Positions 50,401 through 59,561 of a DNA stretch of 64,000 nucleotides are shown in pieces (position 1 is the first letter of the stretch; each line of letters starts with the position of its first letter). Under the pieces are notes generated by a model. The model had not been told where the DNA came from. It was given only the letters and a program-made list of their open reading frames with translations, and ran no database searches. The translations under genes were made by a program, and so were the position numbers. The DNA is from Mycobacterium intermedium (GTDB lineage Bacteria; Actinomycetota; Actinomycetes; Mycobacteriales; Mycobacteriaceae): NCBI RefSeq assembly GCF_002086275.1, contig NZ_MVHT01000023.1:1-64000 (forward strand), read 5' to 3'.

Positions 50401-53400
50401 GGGTGCCGATTTGGTGGCAGACATGTTGCAGGTCGTTGCCGACAAGACGGGTTATCCGGTGGAAATGCTGGAGCTGTCAATGGCATTGGAAGCCGATTTG
50501 GGTATCGACTCGATCAAGCGGGTGGAGATCTTGTCGGCGGTGCAGCAGCGGGTGCCCTCGCTGCCCGAGGTGGAGACCTCGGCGATGGCGGAGTTGAAGA
50601 CCTTGCAGGAGATTGTCGACTACCTCAACACGTTGTTGCCCGCCAAGGCGCCTAGTTCCAACGGCGCTGTCAATGGTGGCGTAAACGGCAACGGCAACGG
50701 CAACGGCCAACGCAGCGGGCCGCCATTGTCGCCCGTCTCGTCCGGGTCGGTGGTGTCAGCGCCAGTGACGGCAACCGCGGTGGGTACCGATTTGGTGGCA
50801 GACATGTTGCAGGTCGTTGCCGACAAGACGGGTTATCCGGTGGAAATGCTGGAGCTGTCAATGGCATTGGAAGCCGATTTGGGTATCGACTCGATCAAGC
50901 GGGTGGAGATCTTGTCGGCGGTGCAGCAGCGGGTGCCGTCCCTGCCGGAGGTGGAGACCTCGGCGATGGCGGAGTTGAAGACCTTGCAGGAGATCGTCGA
51001 CTACCTCAACACGTTGTTGCCGACCAGGGCGCCCACCCTTGACGGCGCTGTCAACGGCGCCAACGGTAATGGCCAACACAGCGCCGCCCTGCTGAGCGGG
51101 GGTGATCGCCTCCCTTTTGACTTAGCCGGAGTGCCGGTGGCGCGCCACTCTGTGCGCGCTATCGCCGCTCCGGCTCAGGGGATGGGGATTCCGGGCCTGC
51201 AGGAAGCCGACCGCTTGGAGATTGTGGGCGGCCCAGAGGCCGTAAGTGCCGCCTTGCAAACGCTTTTGCGGTCGCACGGGATCAACGCTGTGGTGGCGGA
51301 CGTGGCGAGCGCCGATGCGACTCACGTCTTGCAACTCGGTGGCCTGGCGTCGACCGAAGGTCCCGACCGGGCTCTCGATGTCAACCGTCGAGTCATCGCC
51401 GATGCGCTCAGGGTTGCGCCACGGATGGAACAAAGCGGCGGTGCGTTCATCACCGTGCAGGACACCGGCGGCACATTCGGATTGCTCACCGATGCCGGCC
51501 CACGGGCGTGGGCCGCCGGCGCGGCAGCGCTGACCAAGGTGGCCGCACTGGAATGGCCGAACAGCCACACCAAGGCCATCGACGTAGACACCGCGAACCG
51601 GTCACCGCAGCAAATTGCCGAACTGATCGCCGACGAGATCCTTTTCGGTGGAGCAGAACTGGAAGTCGGGCTGGGCAGCACTCACGGTCGAGTGACCGTC
51701 GCGACCTACGAGTCCCAGATCTCCGGTCGGGTCACCCGACTGGGCCACCGCGACGTCGTCCTGGTTTCCGGCGGTGCGCGCGGGGTGACCGCGGCATCGG
51801 TGATCGCCATGGCAAGAGCAACACAAGCCACCTTCGTCCTCATCGGACGTTCGGCGTTGGACGACGAACCGCCCACCGCGCGCGGTCTGACAGCGCCCGC
51901 CGACCTCAAGCGAGCGCTGCTGACCGAGGCCCAGCTTCGAGGTGAAAAGCCCACGCCCCGAGAGTTGGAACAGCAAGTCCAGCACGTGCTAGCCATTCGC
52001 GAGATTCGGGCGACCATGAGTGCAGTCGAGCAGGCAGGCGCGCGGGTCGCTTACCACGTCACCGACGTCCGTGACACAGTGCAACTCGGCGCGCTGCTGG
52101 ACCGGGTGCGCACCGAGGCGGGACCGATTACCGGCTTGGTGCATGGCGCGGGGGTGGTGGCCGATGCGTATCTCAGCCGCAAGACCGTGGACCAGTTCGA
52201 CCGTGTATTCGGCACCAAGGTCGGTGGACTCCGCGCTCTCCTCGACGCGACCGCCGACGACCCGTTGAAGTTGATCCTGCTGTTCTCCTCGGCCGCCGCG
52301 CGGGGTGGAAACGTCGGTCAGGCCGACTACGCGATGGCCAATGAGGTCGTCAACCAGGTCGCGCTGGCAGAGCGCACTCGTCGGCCGGGATGTCTCGTTC
52401 GAGCATTGGGTTGGGGCCCTTGGGAAGCGGGCATGGTGACGCCAGCCCTCAAGAAGCTCTTCGAATCCCGGGGCATCAAACCGCTTCGCCTCGACGACGG
52501 TGCGGCGGCGTTCGTGGCCGAAGCGTTCGACAGCGATGTCCGCGATGCGTCCGTGTTGCTCGGCGACGGTGTTGCACACGACGGGCTTCCGCATCCTTTG
52601 CCTGAAACGGGGCGGTCGGTTCGCGTCGTGGTGGACGCGGCGAGCTATCCCTACCTCGACGGGCACCGCGTACAGCAGCAGGTGGTGTTGCCCGTGGTCC
52701 AGGTCGCGGAATGGTTCGTCGGCACGGCAGAGGCTTGCCGCCCGGGTCAGCATGTGGAACGCCTTGGCGAACTTCAGGTAATTCGCGGCGTACCGCTGCA
52801 CGGATTTGACGGTGGCGGTGACGTCTTCACCGTTCAGTGCCTGCCGGGGCAAGACGAACCGCATCGCCTCCGGCTCCTGCTACTTGACGCGGCCGGGACT
52901 GCCCGCTATGCGGCTACTGCCGAAATGAGCAGTAGCCCAAGGGATCTCCCGCCTGTCGTCGCCAACCAGTGGGACGCGGAGCGGTCCATGCAGCAACCCC
53001 GGTATGGCGAGGGCGCGCTCTTCCACAGCGGGGCGTTTCATGTTCTCGAAGGGTTCGCTCCGTGCGGACCATCGGGTGCGGTCGCACGACTGCATGGGCT
53101 CACCAAGGCGAACTGGCCGCAGCGATACTGGGCGACGGACCCGGCCGCACTGGACGGCTGCCTGCAAGTCGGATTTCTGTGGAGCTTGGAGCAAACGGGC
53201 CGTCGCATGCTTCCCATGCGCATCAACGAGCTGATGCTGTACCGCGGCGGACCCGCCGATGGCGAGCTGTGGTGCTACCTCGACAACGGCAAGGCAACCA
53301 GCAACGGCAGTACCTACGATCTGCGACTCACCGACGCCGAGGGATCGCTGATTGCCGAGCTGCGGGGCGTCGAAATGTATCCGTATGGCGGCAAGCCACA

Positions 53401-53419
53401 TCCACCATCTCCGCAGTGA
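47441..53419 (+). CDS. PfaA-like multidomain synthase: KS-AT-ACP-ACP-KR-DH
   Basis: 1992 aa from ATG 47441, which has GAAAGGA eight bases upstream. Domain order: ketosynthase (1-460; Cys206 in DAACASS, His in EAHGTATKAG and VGHTKAAAGA); acyltransferase (about 560-880; Ser671 in GHSFGE, malonyl-type T773-A-F-H776); two acyl carrier proteins (phosphopantetheine Ser1024 and Ser1151 in LGIDSIKRVE); ketoreductase (about 1400-1690; SGGARGVT at 1443, Y1630/N1634); and a C-terminal hotdog-like dehydratase region (about 1720-1990; H1742). There is no thioesterase. KS-AT-ACPn-KR-DH is the Pfa synthase layout; only two ACPs suggests modest output. It is followed 12 bp later by the KS-CLF protein. Confidence 0.92.
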   Translation: MDVRPPIAVVGVSALFPDSPDAPSFWRNIAEGADLLSEVPESHWRIEDYFHSDPDAPDRMYARRGGFLPYVDFVPSDFGVPPKTVPAIDTAQLLALAVAKQVLEDVADGDFSHMDRDRVSVVLGVASATELVAHMSGRLQAPVWERALRGSGITGEQLEQFKQRIADAYTPWQADTFPGLLGNVVAGRIANRFDLGGTNCVVDAACASSLAALQIALNELYLGDSEMVITGGVDALNDILMFMCFAKVTALSPSGDCRPFADNADGTMLGEGLAMLALKRLEDAERDGDPIYAVIRGLGSSSDGRAKSIYAPRPSGQAQALRRAYDAAGYGPDTVGLIEAHGTATKAGDIAEFTALREVFDDSGREDRQWCAIGSVKSQVGHTKAAAGACGLFKAVMALHHKTLPPTIKVDQPNPALDIGTSPFYLSTQSKPWIADDGVPRRASVSSFGFGGTNFHVALEEYTGSGRRPWRHRSWKSELVVLEAGDAAALADKAARLSASLKDDKDMLCYIARATQESYDAGAKHRLALVADDVASLRSMLDEAAGRLGRSSAAFASPRGYYYSAEEPGPVALLFPGQGSQYLGMGADVPRLFDGALGPWENARTSLVDADSDLHQIVWPKTAFTEAERRRQAETLTSTQWAQPAIGAHSLSLLRIVRALEIDPIAVGGHSFGEVVALCAAGVFDEEAALRVAHKRGVLMAEAARIGEGTMCAVSAPHEIVCGLLQRWELPVVIANHNSPTQVIVSGAKDAVLKAMNLLSEVGIQSKQLNVATAFHSHLVAGAVAPFADFLDEIPFGTPAFPVYANATAAPYGSDADTMRVTLGEQIAQPVRFLEMVRSMWAAGARTFVEVGPDGVLTNLVGTCLEGLPHRAVALDRKNAHGIRTLWLGLAQLVAAGVPMNFESLWADYRVLEDPRTRPEPKLVLKINGANYGKPRLDDTPAMPYTPVSAPAPANVAIQPAPLVPQQIEHRPVPAATPAAASVAVAVGADLVADMLQVVADKTGYPVEMLELSMALEADLGIDSIKRVEILSAVQQRVPSLPEVETSAMAELKTLQEIVDYLNTLLPAKAPSSNGAVNGGVNGNGNGNGQRSGPPLSPVSSGSVVSAPVTATAVGTDLVADMLQVVADKTGYPVEMLELSMALEADLGIDSIKRVEILSAVQQRVPSLPEVETSAMAELKTLQEIVDYLNTLLPTRAPTLDGAVNGANGNGQHSAALLSGGDRLPFDLAGVPVARHSVRAIAAPAQGMGIPGLQEADRLEIVGGPEAVSAALQTLLRSHGINAVVADVASADATHVLQLGGLASTEGPDRALDVNRRVIADALRVAPRMEQSGGAFITVQDTGGTFGLLTDAGPRAWAAGAAALTKVAALEWPNSHTKAIDVDTANRSPQQIAELIADEILFGGAELEVGLGSTHGRVTVATYESQISGRVTRLGHRDVVLVSGGARGVTAASVIAMARATQATFVLIGRSALDDEPPTARGLTAPADLKRALLTEAQLRGEKPTPRELEQQVQHVLAIREIRATMSAVEQAGARVAYHVTDVRDTVQLGALLDRVRTEAGPITGLVHGAGVVADAYLSRKTVDQFDRVFGTKVGGLRALLDATADDPLKLILLFSSAAARGGNVGQADYAMANEVVNQVALAERTRRPGCLVRALGWGPWEAGMVTPALKKLFESRGIKPLRLDDGAAAFVAEAFDSDVRDASVLLGDGVAHDGLPHPLPETGRSVRVVVDAASYPYLDGHRVQQQVVLPVVQVAEWFVGTAEACRPGQHVERLGELQVIRGVPLHGFDGGGDVFTVQCLPGQDEPHRLRLLLLDAAGTARYAATAEMSSSPRDLPPVVANQWDAERSMQQPRYGEGALFHSGAFHVLEGFAPCGPSGAVARLHGLTKANWPQRYWATDPAALDGCLQVGFLWSLEQTGRRMLPMRINELMLYRGGPADGELWCYLDNGKATSNGSTYDLRLTDAEGSLIAELRGVEMYPYGGKPHPPSPQ
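50395..50640 (+). repeat. ACP repeat unit 1 (pfaA-like gene)
   Basis: About 246 bp encoding one acyl carrier protein. It is repeated 381 bp downstream with only about five base differences, so the two copies arose recently or are kept alike by gene conversion. The spacer between them (VNGGVNGNGNGNGQR) differs from the one after unit 2. Confidence 0.9.
50776..51021 (+). repeat. ACP repeat unit 2 (pfaA-like gene)
   Basis: Second near-identical ACP copy. Differences from unit 1 are one base near the start (Ala to Thr codon) and a few silent changes around 50936-50996. The spacer after it is again Asn/Gly-rich (VNGANGNGQ). Confidence 0.9.
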
Positions 53420-53431
53420 AGCGAAGGCATC

Positions 53432-56400
53432 ATGAGGTTTGAACCGATCGCCATTGTCGGCCAGGGCTGCGTCTTTCCGGGCGGACTCAATCCGGACGAG
53501 CTGTGGACGACAATCCGCCGCGGCCACGACGTCTTGAGCAGTCCCCCGCAGGGCTATTGGGGCTTGCCCCCGGCCAGTATCCTCGCTGACGCCAACAACG
53601 GGCACGCCGACGCGACCTCGGATCGTGCTGTATCGGACCAGGGTGGCTACGTGCGCGGCTTCGAAGAGGTCTTCGATGCCAACGGCTTTCGGCTCGACGC
53701 CGACTTTCTACTCAAGCTCGACCCGCTTTGCCAGTGGACCGTATACGCGGCCCGGCAGGCCATCGAAAGCGCCGGCTGGCAGGTCGGGATGGTTCCCGGA
53801 CGGGCCGGCCTGGTGCTGGGCAACCTGTGTTATCCCTCACCGACGATGGCCGCGCTCGCCGCAAGCGTATGGCTGAACCAGCCACCGACCATCGACTGGC
53901 ACAATCGATTTCAGTCCGGGCTGCCCGCGCACCTCGCCGCGCAAGCCTTGGGCCTGACGGCGGGCGCGTTTTCGCTCGACGCCGCCTGTGCTTCGTCGCT
54001 CTACGCGATCAAGGTGGCGTGCGACCGGTTGCACGACGGGACCGTCGACACCATGTTGGCCGGAGGCGTGAACCACGCCGACGACTTGTTTCTGCATGTC
54101 GGATTCAGCGCGCTGCAGGCGTTGAGCCGCACCGGCAAATCGCGTCCGTTCCACCGCCACGCCGACGGCTTGGTGCCCGCGGAAGGCGCCGGTTTCGTCG
54201 TCCTTCGGCGGATGGCTGACGCCCTGGCAGCGGGGGAGCCGATTCTCGGGGTGATCCGTGCGGTCGGCGTGACCAACGATGGCCGTGCCAGCAACCTACT
54301 GACGCCAAGTCAGGAAGGTCAAGAACGCGCGATGCGGGCGGCCTACGCCATGGCGGACTTGGATCCGCGCGACATCACGATGGTCGAGTGTCATGCCACC
54401 GGCACCCAACTCGGAGACCTCACCGAATTGAAGAGCATGGCCTCCGTCTTCTCGCAATGTGACGAGTTACCCATCGGCTCGCTGAAGTCCAATCTCGGCC
54501 ATTCCATCACCGCATCCGGAATCGGCGGTCTCATCAAGGTTTTGGCGGCTATGCGCACGCAACTGCGTCCCCCGACCTTGCACGTCGAGGAGCCGGTGCC
54601 TTTCATCGCGGATACGCCGCTGCGCCTGCTGACCACCGCCGAGCCGTGGCCGAGTAGTGGACCGCGGATTGCGGCTATCAACAACTTCGGTTTCGGCGGC
54701 AACAATGCGCATCTCATCGTCGAAGAATGGCCGCAGGATCAGCCTTCTCGCATCAGCCCACCGCGACCGCAGCTGAACGGGCATCGCTCCGAGGCCGATA
54801 TCGCGATCGTCGGTATCAGCATCATCGCCGGTGACGGATACGAGACGGCTCAGATCGCACAGTGCCTCGCCGCAGGACGGCCCATCACCACCGAGGAAGC
54901 CGACGGCGTCATCCGCGCCCGGATGTCGACACTCGCGCTCGACGCAGCCAGCGTCCGGTTTCCGCCGAGCGATCTGAAAGACGCGGTACCACAGCAGCTT
55001 GCGGCACTCAGTGCGGCGCTCAACATCGGTGCGGTCATCAAGGCCCTGCCCAACGAGACCACCAGTGTGTTCATCGGGATGGGCTGTGACGCGGAGGTGG
55101 CCAGAGGGGGCTTGCGCTGGAGGCTTGCCAACGCACTCGACGACCCCAGAGAGCTGTCGCACGCTCGTGACGGTGTCGTGTCGGGTCTGGGCGCCAGCGG
55201 CGTGGTGGGGTCGATGCCGAATATCGTCGCGAACCGCATCAATAGCCAGTTCGACCTGCGGGGTCCAAGCTTTACCGTGTCGCGCGAACAGCTCTCGGGC
55301 ACAACGGCTGTGGAACTCGCGGCCGGTGCGCTGCGACGGGGTGACATCGATGCGGCTGTGGTGGGCGCGGTCGACCTCAGCTGTGAACCCGTGCATGAGG
55401 CGGCCGCGCGCGCGTTGCTCGCCGCTGAAGAGCAGGTTCCCGGCGACGCCGCGGTCGTCATGGTGCTCAAGCGGGCCGACGACGCTCGACGAGACAACGA
55501 CACAATCTTTGCGCTGCTGCCGGCGATCGCCGATACCACTGACCGCAGGCTTGCCGTCGGTACCGGGCCTGGCGCCTTCAACGTCACACCGATGCTTGGG
55601 CACGCTCATGCGGCGTCCGGCCTGCTGCAGATGTGTGCCGGAGTTCTATTGGGATTCCTCGGGATCGAGACCGACGGTTCGGCCGTGACCGCCGCAGCGC
55701 GTCCGATCGTCGTGGACGTCGATGGCATGGCCGGTGAGCACCAGCGACTGACGTTGCTTGCGCCCACGTGTTCCGACCCCACAAGCCGGTATCGAGAACT
55801 GTTGCGGCAGCTGGCCATTGCGCGTGGCGATGTTAGCAAGGCAAGAGCGATCAGTTACTCCGCCCACATGCCGCCGGTCCGGCTGCCTGCCCTGGTGGGC
55901 GCGAGCGTCGCAGTCCCGGCCTACTCGCATGCCGCCCAGGCGCCGGCAACCCTGTTGCCCCGGCCGCCCGCCGACCCCGTGGACGCCTACGCGATACCGA
56001 ATTTCGCCGATATCGCGCCGCCGCTGATAGCGCCACGGCCCGCCCACAACGGCCGGCGTCATCCGGACTCCACGCGGCAACCCCCGGCAGTGCGGTCCGA
56101 CGACGGCGCGCACCGGGCCGTCCAGCCGGTACCGCCGGCCAACGCGGTGCTTCCGGTGCCCACTGTCAAGCGCACCCCCACCGGGATGACGTTGGACAAA
56201 GCGGGTCTGCGGGTGCATGCGTCGGGCAAAATTTCCGAAATCTTCGGTCCCGCTTTCGCGGTGCAGGATGACTACCGGCGGCAGACGAGGATGCCCGAGC
56301 CGCCGCTGCTGCTTGCCGATCGGATGCTAGGCATTGACGCCGAGCCGGGCAAACTCGGAACGGGAACCCTATGGACCGAGACCGATGTTCCCCCCGACGC

Positions 56401-59400
56401 ATGGTGGCTGCACCGAGGCCGGATGCCGGCCGGGATCATGATCGAAAGCGGTCAGGCGGACCTCATGCTCATCTCCTGGATGGGCGCGGACTTCGCCAAC
56501 AAGGGCGACCGGGTGTACCGCCTGTTGGGCTGTGAACTCACCTTCCTCGGTGGCTTGCCCGAGGTCGGTGACACCCTACGGTTTGACATCCACGTCGACG
56601 GGCATGCCAGCCAAGGAGACATCCGGCTCTTCTTCTTCCACTACGACTGCACCATCGGCGGATCCGTGCGTCTTGCCGTTCGCAATGGCCAGGCTGGATT
56701 CTTCTCCGACGAGGAGCTGGCCGCTACCCGGGGGGTCGTGTGGAAGCCCACGGACGAGACCGTTACTGGCCCGTTGGACCCTCCGCCCTGCCCGACGTCG
56801 CGCCGATCATTGCCCTCGGATGATGTGAAAGCCCTTAGCCGGGGCGAGCTTTGGCCCACTCTGGGTGCTGGATTCGAGCGCGCCGCCAGCCACACCCGCA
56901 CGCCCACCGCCACCAGCGGCGGGGACATGCTCTTTATCGACGAGATCACCGACATCGACTTCGCCGGGGGTCCATGGGGGCGCGGCTACCTGCGCGCCGT
57001 TCAACACGTCTACCCCGAAACCTGGTTTTTCCGTGGCCATTTCCGCAATGACCCGTGCATGCCGGGAACGCTGATGGCCGAGGCCGCACTGCAAGCGATT
57101 GCGTTCTACATGACGGCAGCCGGTATGACGCTGGCTTGCGACGGGTGGCGGTTCGAGCCGGTTCCGTTTGAGACCTACAAGTTGAAGTGTCGCGGCCAGG
57201 TAACCCCGGATTCGCGTGAAATCGTCTACGAGGTACTCGTCCGGGAACTGATCAGCGGACCGGAACCGACCGTTTTCGCTGACGTTCATTGCAGCGTCGA
57301 CGGATTGGCCGCGTTCCATGGGCACCGCCTGGGGCTGAAGCTGTCTCCCGGATGGCCAATGGACGAAGGTCTGCAACTTTTAAAACACCATTTTGAGTTC
57401 AAATCCGTCGCCGCCGTCGATGGCTTCAGGTTCGACTACAAGTCACTGCTCGCTTGCGCTCTGGGCAAGCCTTCCCATGCGTTCGGCCCGCTATACCGAG
57501 GATTCGACACCACGCGCCGAGTTGCCCGGCTGCCATCCCCGCCCTATCACTTCATGTCCCGCATCACCGACGTGACCGGCGACTTCGGCGTGATGAAACC
57601 AGGGGCCACCGCGATCGCGGAATACGACGTGCATTCCGACGCCTGGTATTTCACCACCAACGGCTTCGCCACGATGCCCTGCGCCGTGCTGATGGAGGTC
57701 TGCCTGCAGCCGTGCGGATGGTTGGCTAGCTACATCGGATGTCCACTGTCCTCCGACATGGATCTGTTCTTTCGCAATCTTGACGGAACCATGGTTCAGC
57801 ACGCCGAGGTTGGACCGTCTGCCGGGTGCCTCCGCACCGAAGTTCGCCTGAAAAACGTCGCCAAGGTCGCGGACTCCATCATCGTCAGCTTCGCGGTTGC
57901 CGCCTACGCCGGCCAAACTCGGGTCTGCGACATGGAGACCGTGTTCGGCTATTTCCAATCCAATGCCCTTGACAACCAGCAGGGTCTACCTACCGACAGC
58001 AGCCAACACGAACAGTTCACGGCGTTATCCGCACGTCCAGCCGTCGATTTGACGGCGCGCCCATCGGGCTACTTTGGCCCTGGAGCCAAGTTGGCCGATC
58101 CGATGCTGCTGATGATCGACCGCGTGACGGGACGCTGGCCCACCGGCGGCCGCGCGGGTTTGGGGCGATGGCGCGGCGTGAAGGACGTCAACCCGGCCGA
58201 ATGGTTCTTCAAAGCGCACTTCTTCCAGGATCCGGTGCAACCGGGATCCCTTGGCATCGAGGCCATGTGCAACCTCCTGCAATTCGCGATGCTGGATCTC
58301 GGGCTGGGTCAAGAGGTCGGGGAGAACGCATATTTCGAACCGATCGCTCTCGAGCAGGCGTTGACGTGGCGCTATCGCGGACAAGTGCGGCCGGCCAACC
58401 GGCTAATCACCACGGAAGTGGAGATCACCGGAATCGAGCGTGGCGACGACGGCGTTGTCGCCGTTGCCGACGCATCGCTGTGGGTGGACGGGCTGCGCGT
58501 CTACTCAGCCACCGGGCTGGGGATGCGAATCAAGCGGGAGCGCAATGCAAAAGAGGTCGTCACCAGCCCCGCGCACAACGTCATTCAGCTGGCCCCGGTG
58601 CGATCAGAGCATGTCTCCGGTGCGCGCTCCCGCGCATCGGTGCTGCCGGATTGGGAGCCCGTGCGCAAATGGTGGGCCGAGAAAACCGGACGTCCGATGG
58701 GCTGGCACGGCGACATCGTCGCGCTGGCCTTGCTTTCCCGCTATGTGCGTCACGTCGTCCTGGCGGATCCCGCGGCGATGCAGCAGATTCGCGGACGCAG
58801 CGTGCTGTTGCTAGCCAACCACCAAGTGGCGATCGAGTCGGTGCTGGGAGTAGCAATCGCCTCCTGGCTCACCGACACCACCGTAATCGCCGTCTCAAAA
58901 GTCGAAAATGCCGATGGCTGGATGGGACAGCTGTCAAAGACGCTGGGAAACAACCAGAACGTTCTGTACCTCGATCGGCGCAACCCGGAGAACTTCCTGT
59001 CTGTCCTTGACATAGCGAAGCGCGACATCGCTGCGAGGGGATCGTCGGTATTTGTTCACGTCGACGGCACGCGGCAGTCGTCATCCACCCAGCGGGTCCA
59101 AACGGTGACCTCCACACTGCTGGACCTGGCCGTGGAGATGGCGATGCCGGTTGTGCCCTTACACTTTGCCGGCGGTCTGCCCGAGCAGCCCGTACATCAA
59201 AAATTGGACTTCCCGCACCGCCATGCTCGGCAGGACTACATCTTCGGCGCGCCGATCTACCCCGATGAACTTGCCGCGCTGTCATATAACCGACGCCGAC
59301 AACGAGTGGTTGACGCGATCAATGGGTTAGCACCAGCCATCGACGCGCCCCACGAACCGAATCTTGCGGCCGAGGCGCGCATCCGTGCGGCCGCTGCCAA

Positions 59401-59557
59401 TGTGGCGCCGGCCGAGGCGGTGTGGGTCGCAATCAAGGACGCGCTGGATGCATTGCCCCGGTCGCTGCGCGAAGCCGCAGGCCACGCCGACTTGTGGCGG
59501 TTGGCATCGCTTGACGCGCCTGTTCCGGCGGATTCTGAACAGTCGCAACGGAGTTGA
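53432..59557 (+). CDS. PfaC-like synthase: KS-CLF-DH-DH with C-terminal PlsC-type acyltransferase
   Basis: 2041 aa from ATG 53432. The KS (1-430) has Cys186 in DAACASS. The second KS fold (about 455-780) is a chain-length factor: the Cys is replaced by Gln620 (VSREQLSG), as in type II CLFs. After a Pro-rich linker (about 800-900) come two FabA-like double-hotdog dehydratases with catalytic motifs H1203-F-x2-D-P-x2-P-G (HFRNDPCMPG) and H1596-F-F-Q-D-P-V-Q-P-G. The last ~330 residues are PlsC/AGPAT-like: H1797-x4-E1802 (NHQVAIE) and D1878-G-T-R. The acyltransferase probably offloads the chain onto an alcohol acceptor. Terrestrial myxobacterial Pfa3 has the same ending. It is four bases from the mmpL gene. 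Confidence 0.92.
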   Translation: MRFEPIAIVGQGCVFPGGLNPDELWTTIRRGHDVLSSPPQGYWGLPPASILADANNGHADATSDRAVSDQGGYVRGFEEVFDANGFRLDADFLLKLDPLCQWTVYAARQAIESAGWQVGMVPGRAGLVLGNLCYPSPTMAALAASVWLNQPPTIDWHNRFQSGLPAHLAAQALGLTAGAFSLDAACASSLYAIKVACDRLHDGTVDTMLAGGVNHADDLFLHVGFSALQALSRTGKSRPFHRHADGLVPAEGAGFVVLRRMADALAAGEPILGVIRAVGVTNDGRASNLLTPSQEGQERAMRAAYAMADLDPRDITMVECHATGTQLGDLTELKSMASVFSQCDELPIGSLKSNLGHSITASGIGGLIKVLAAMRTQLRPPTLHVEEPVPFIADTPLRLLTTAEPWPSSGPRIAAINNFGFGGNNAHLIVEEWPQDQPSRISPPRPQLNGHRSEADIAIVGISIIAGDGYETAQIAQCLAAGRPITTEEADGVIRARMSTLALDAASVRFPPSDLKDAVPQQLAALSAALNIGAVIKALPNETTSVFIGMGCDAEVARGGLRWRLANALDDPRELSHARDGVVSGLGASGVVGSMPNIVANRINSQFDLRGPSFTVSREQLSGTTAVELAAGALRRGDIDAAVVGAVDLSCEPVHEAAARALLAAEEQVPGDAAVVMVLKRADDARRDNDTIFALLPAIADTTDRRLAVGTGPGAFNVTPMLGHAHAASGLLQMCAGVLLGFLGIETDGSAVTAAARPIVVDVDGMAGEHQRLTLLAPTCSDPTSRYRELLRQLAIARGDVSKARAISYSAHMPPVRLPALVGASVAVPAYSHAAQAPATLLPRPPADPVDAYAIPNFADIAPPLIAPRPAHNGRRHPDSTRQPPAVRSDDGAHRAVQPVPPANAVLPVPTVKRTPTGMTLDKAGLRVHASGKISEIFGPAFAVQDDYRRQTRMPEPPLLLADRMLGIDAEPGKLGTGTLWTETDVPPDAWWLHRGRMPAGIMIESGQADLMLISWMGADFANKGDRVYRLLGCELTFLGGLPEVGDTLRFDIHVDGHASQGDIRLFFFHYDCTIGGSVRLAVRNGQAGFFSDEELAATRGVVWKPTDETVTGPLDPPPCPTSRRSLPSDDVKALSRGELWPTLGAGFERAASHTRTPTATSGGDMLFIDEITDIDFAGGPWGRGYLRAVQHVYPETWFFRGHFRNDPCMPGTLMAEAALQAIAFYMTAAGMTLACDGWRFEPVPFETYKLKCRGQVTPDSREIVYEVLVRELISGPEPTVFADVHCSVDGLAAFHGHRLGLKLSPGWPMDEGLQLLKHHFEFKSVAAVDGFRFDYKSLLACALGKPSHAFGPLYRGFDTTRRVARLPSPPYHFMSRITDVTGDFGVMKPGATAIAEYDVHSDAWYFTTNGFATMPCAVLMEVCLQPCGWLASYIGCPLSSDMDLFFRNLDGTMVQHAEVGPSAGCLRTEVRLKNVAKVADSIIVSFAVAAYAGQTRVCDMETVFGYFQSNALDNQQGLPTDSSQHEQFTALSARPAVDLTARPSGYFGPGAKLADPMLLMIDRVTGRWPTGGRAGLGRWRGVKDVNPAEWFFKAHFFQDPVQPGSLGIEAMCNLLQFAMLDLGLGQEVGENAYFEPIALEQALTWRYRGQVRPANRLITTEVEITGIERGDDGVVAVADASLWVDGLRVYSATGLGMRIKRERNAKEVVTSPAHNVIQLAPVRSEHVSGARSRASVLPDWEPVRKWWAEKTGRPMGWHGDIVALALLSRYVRHVVLADPAAMQQIRGRSVLLLANHQVAIESVLGVAIASWLTDTTVIAVSKVENADGWMGQLSKTLGNNQNVLYLDRRNPENFLSVLDIAKRDIAARGSSVFVHVDGTRQSSSTQRVQTVTSTLLDLAVEMAMPVVPLHFAGGLPEQPVHQKLDFPHRHARQDYIFGAPIYPDELAALSYNRRRQRVVDAINGLAPAIDAPHEPNLAAEARIRAAAANVAPAEAVWVAIKDALDALPRSLREAAGHADLWRLASLDAPVPADSEQSQRS

Positions 59558-59561
59558 GCTC

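Noticed and set aside
50395-51021. Assembly artefact explaining the duplicated ACP
   Set aside because: The copies differ at several bases and have different linkers, and multiple ACPs are the rule in Pfa synthases.
45672-59557. Reading the cluster as an enediyne PKS or heterocyst-glycolipid synthase
   Set aside because: The CLF plus two FabA-like DH domains and a PfaD reductase are Pfa hallmarks; no thioesterase or enediyne accessory genes are present.
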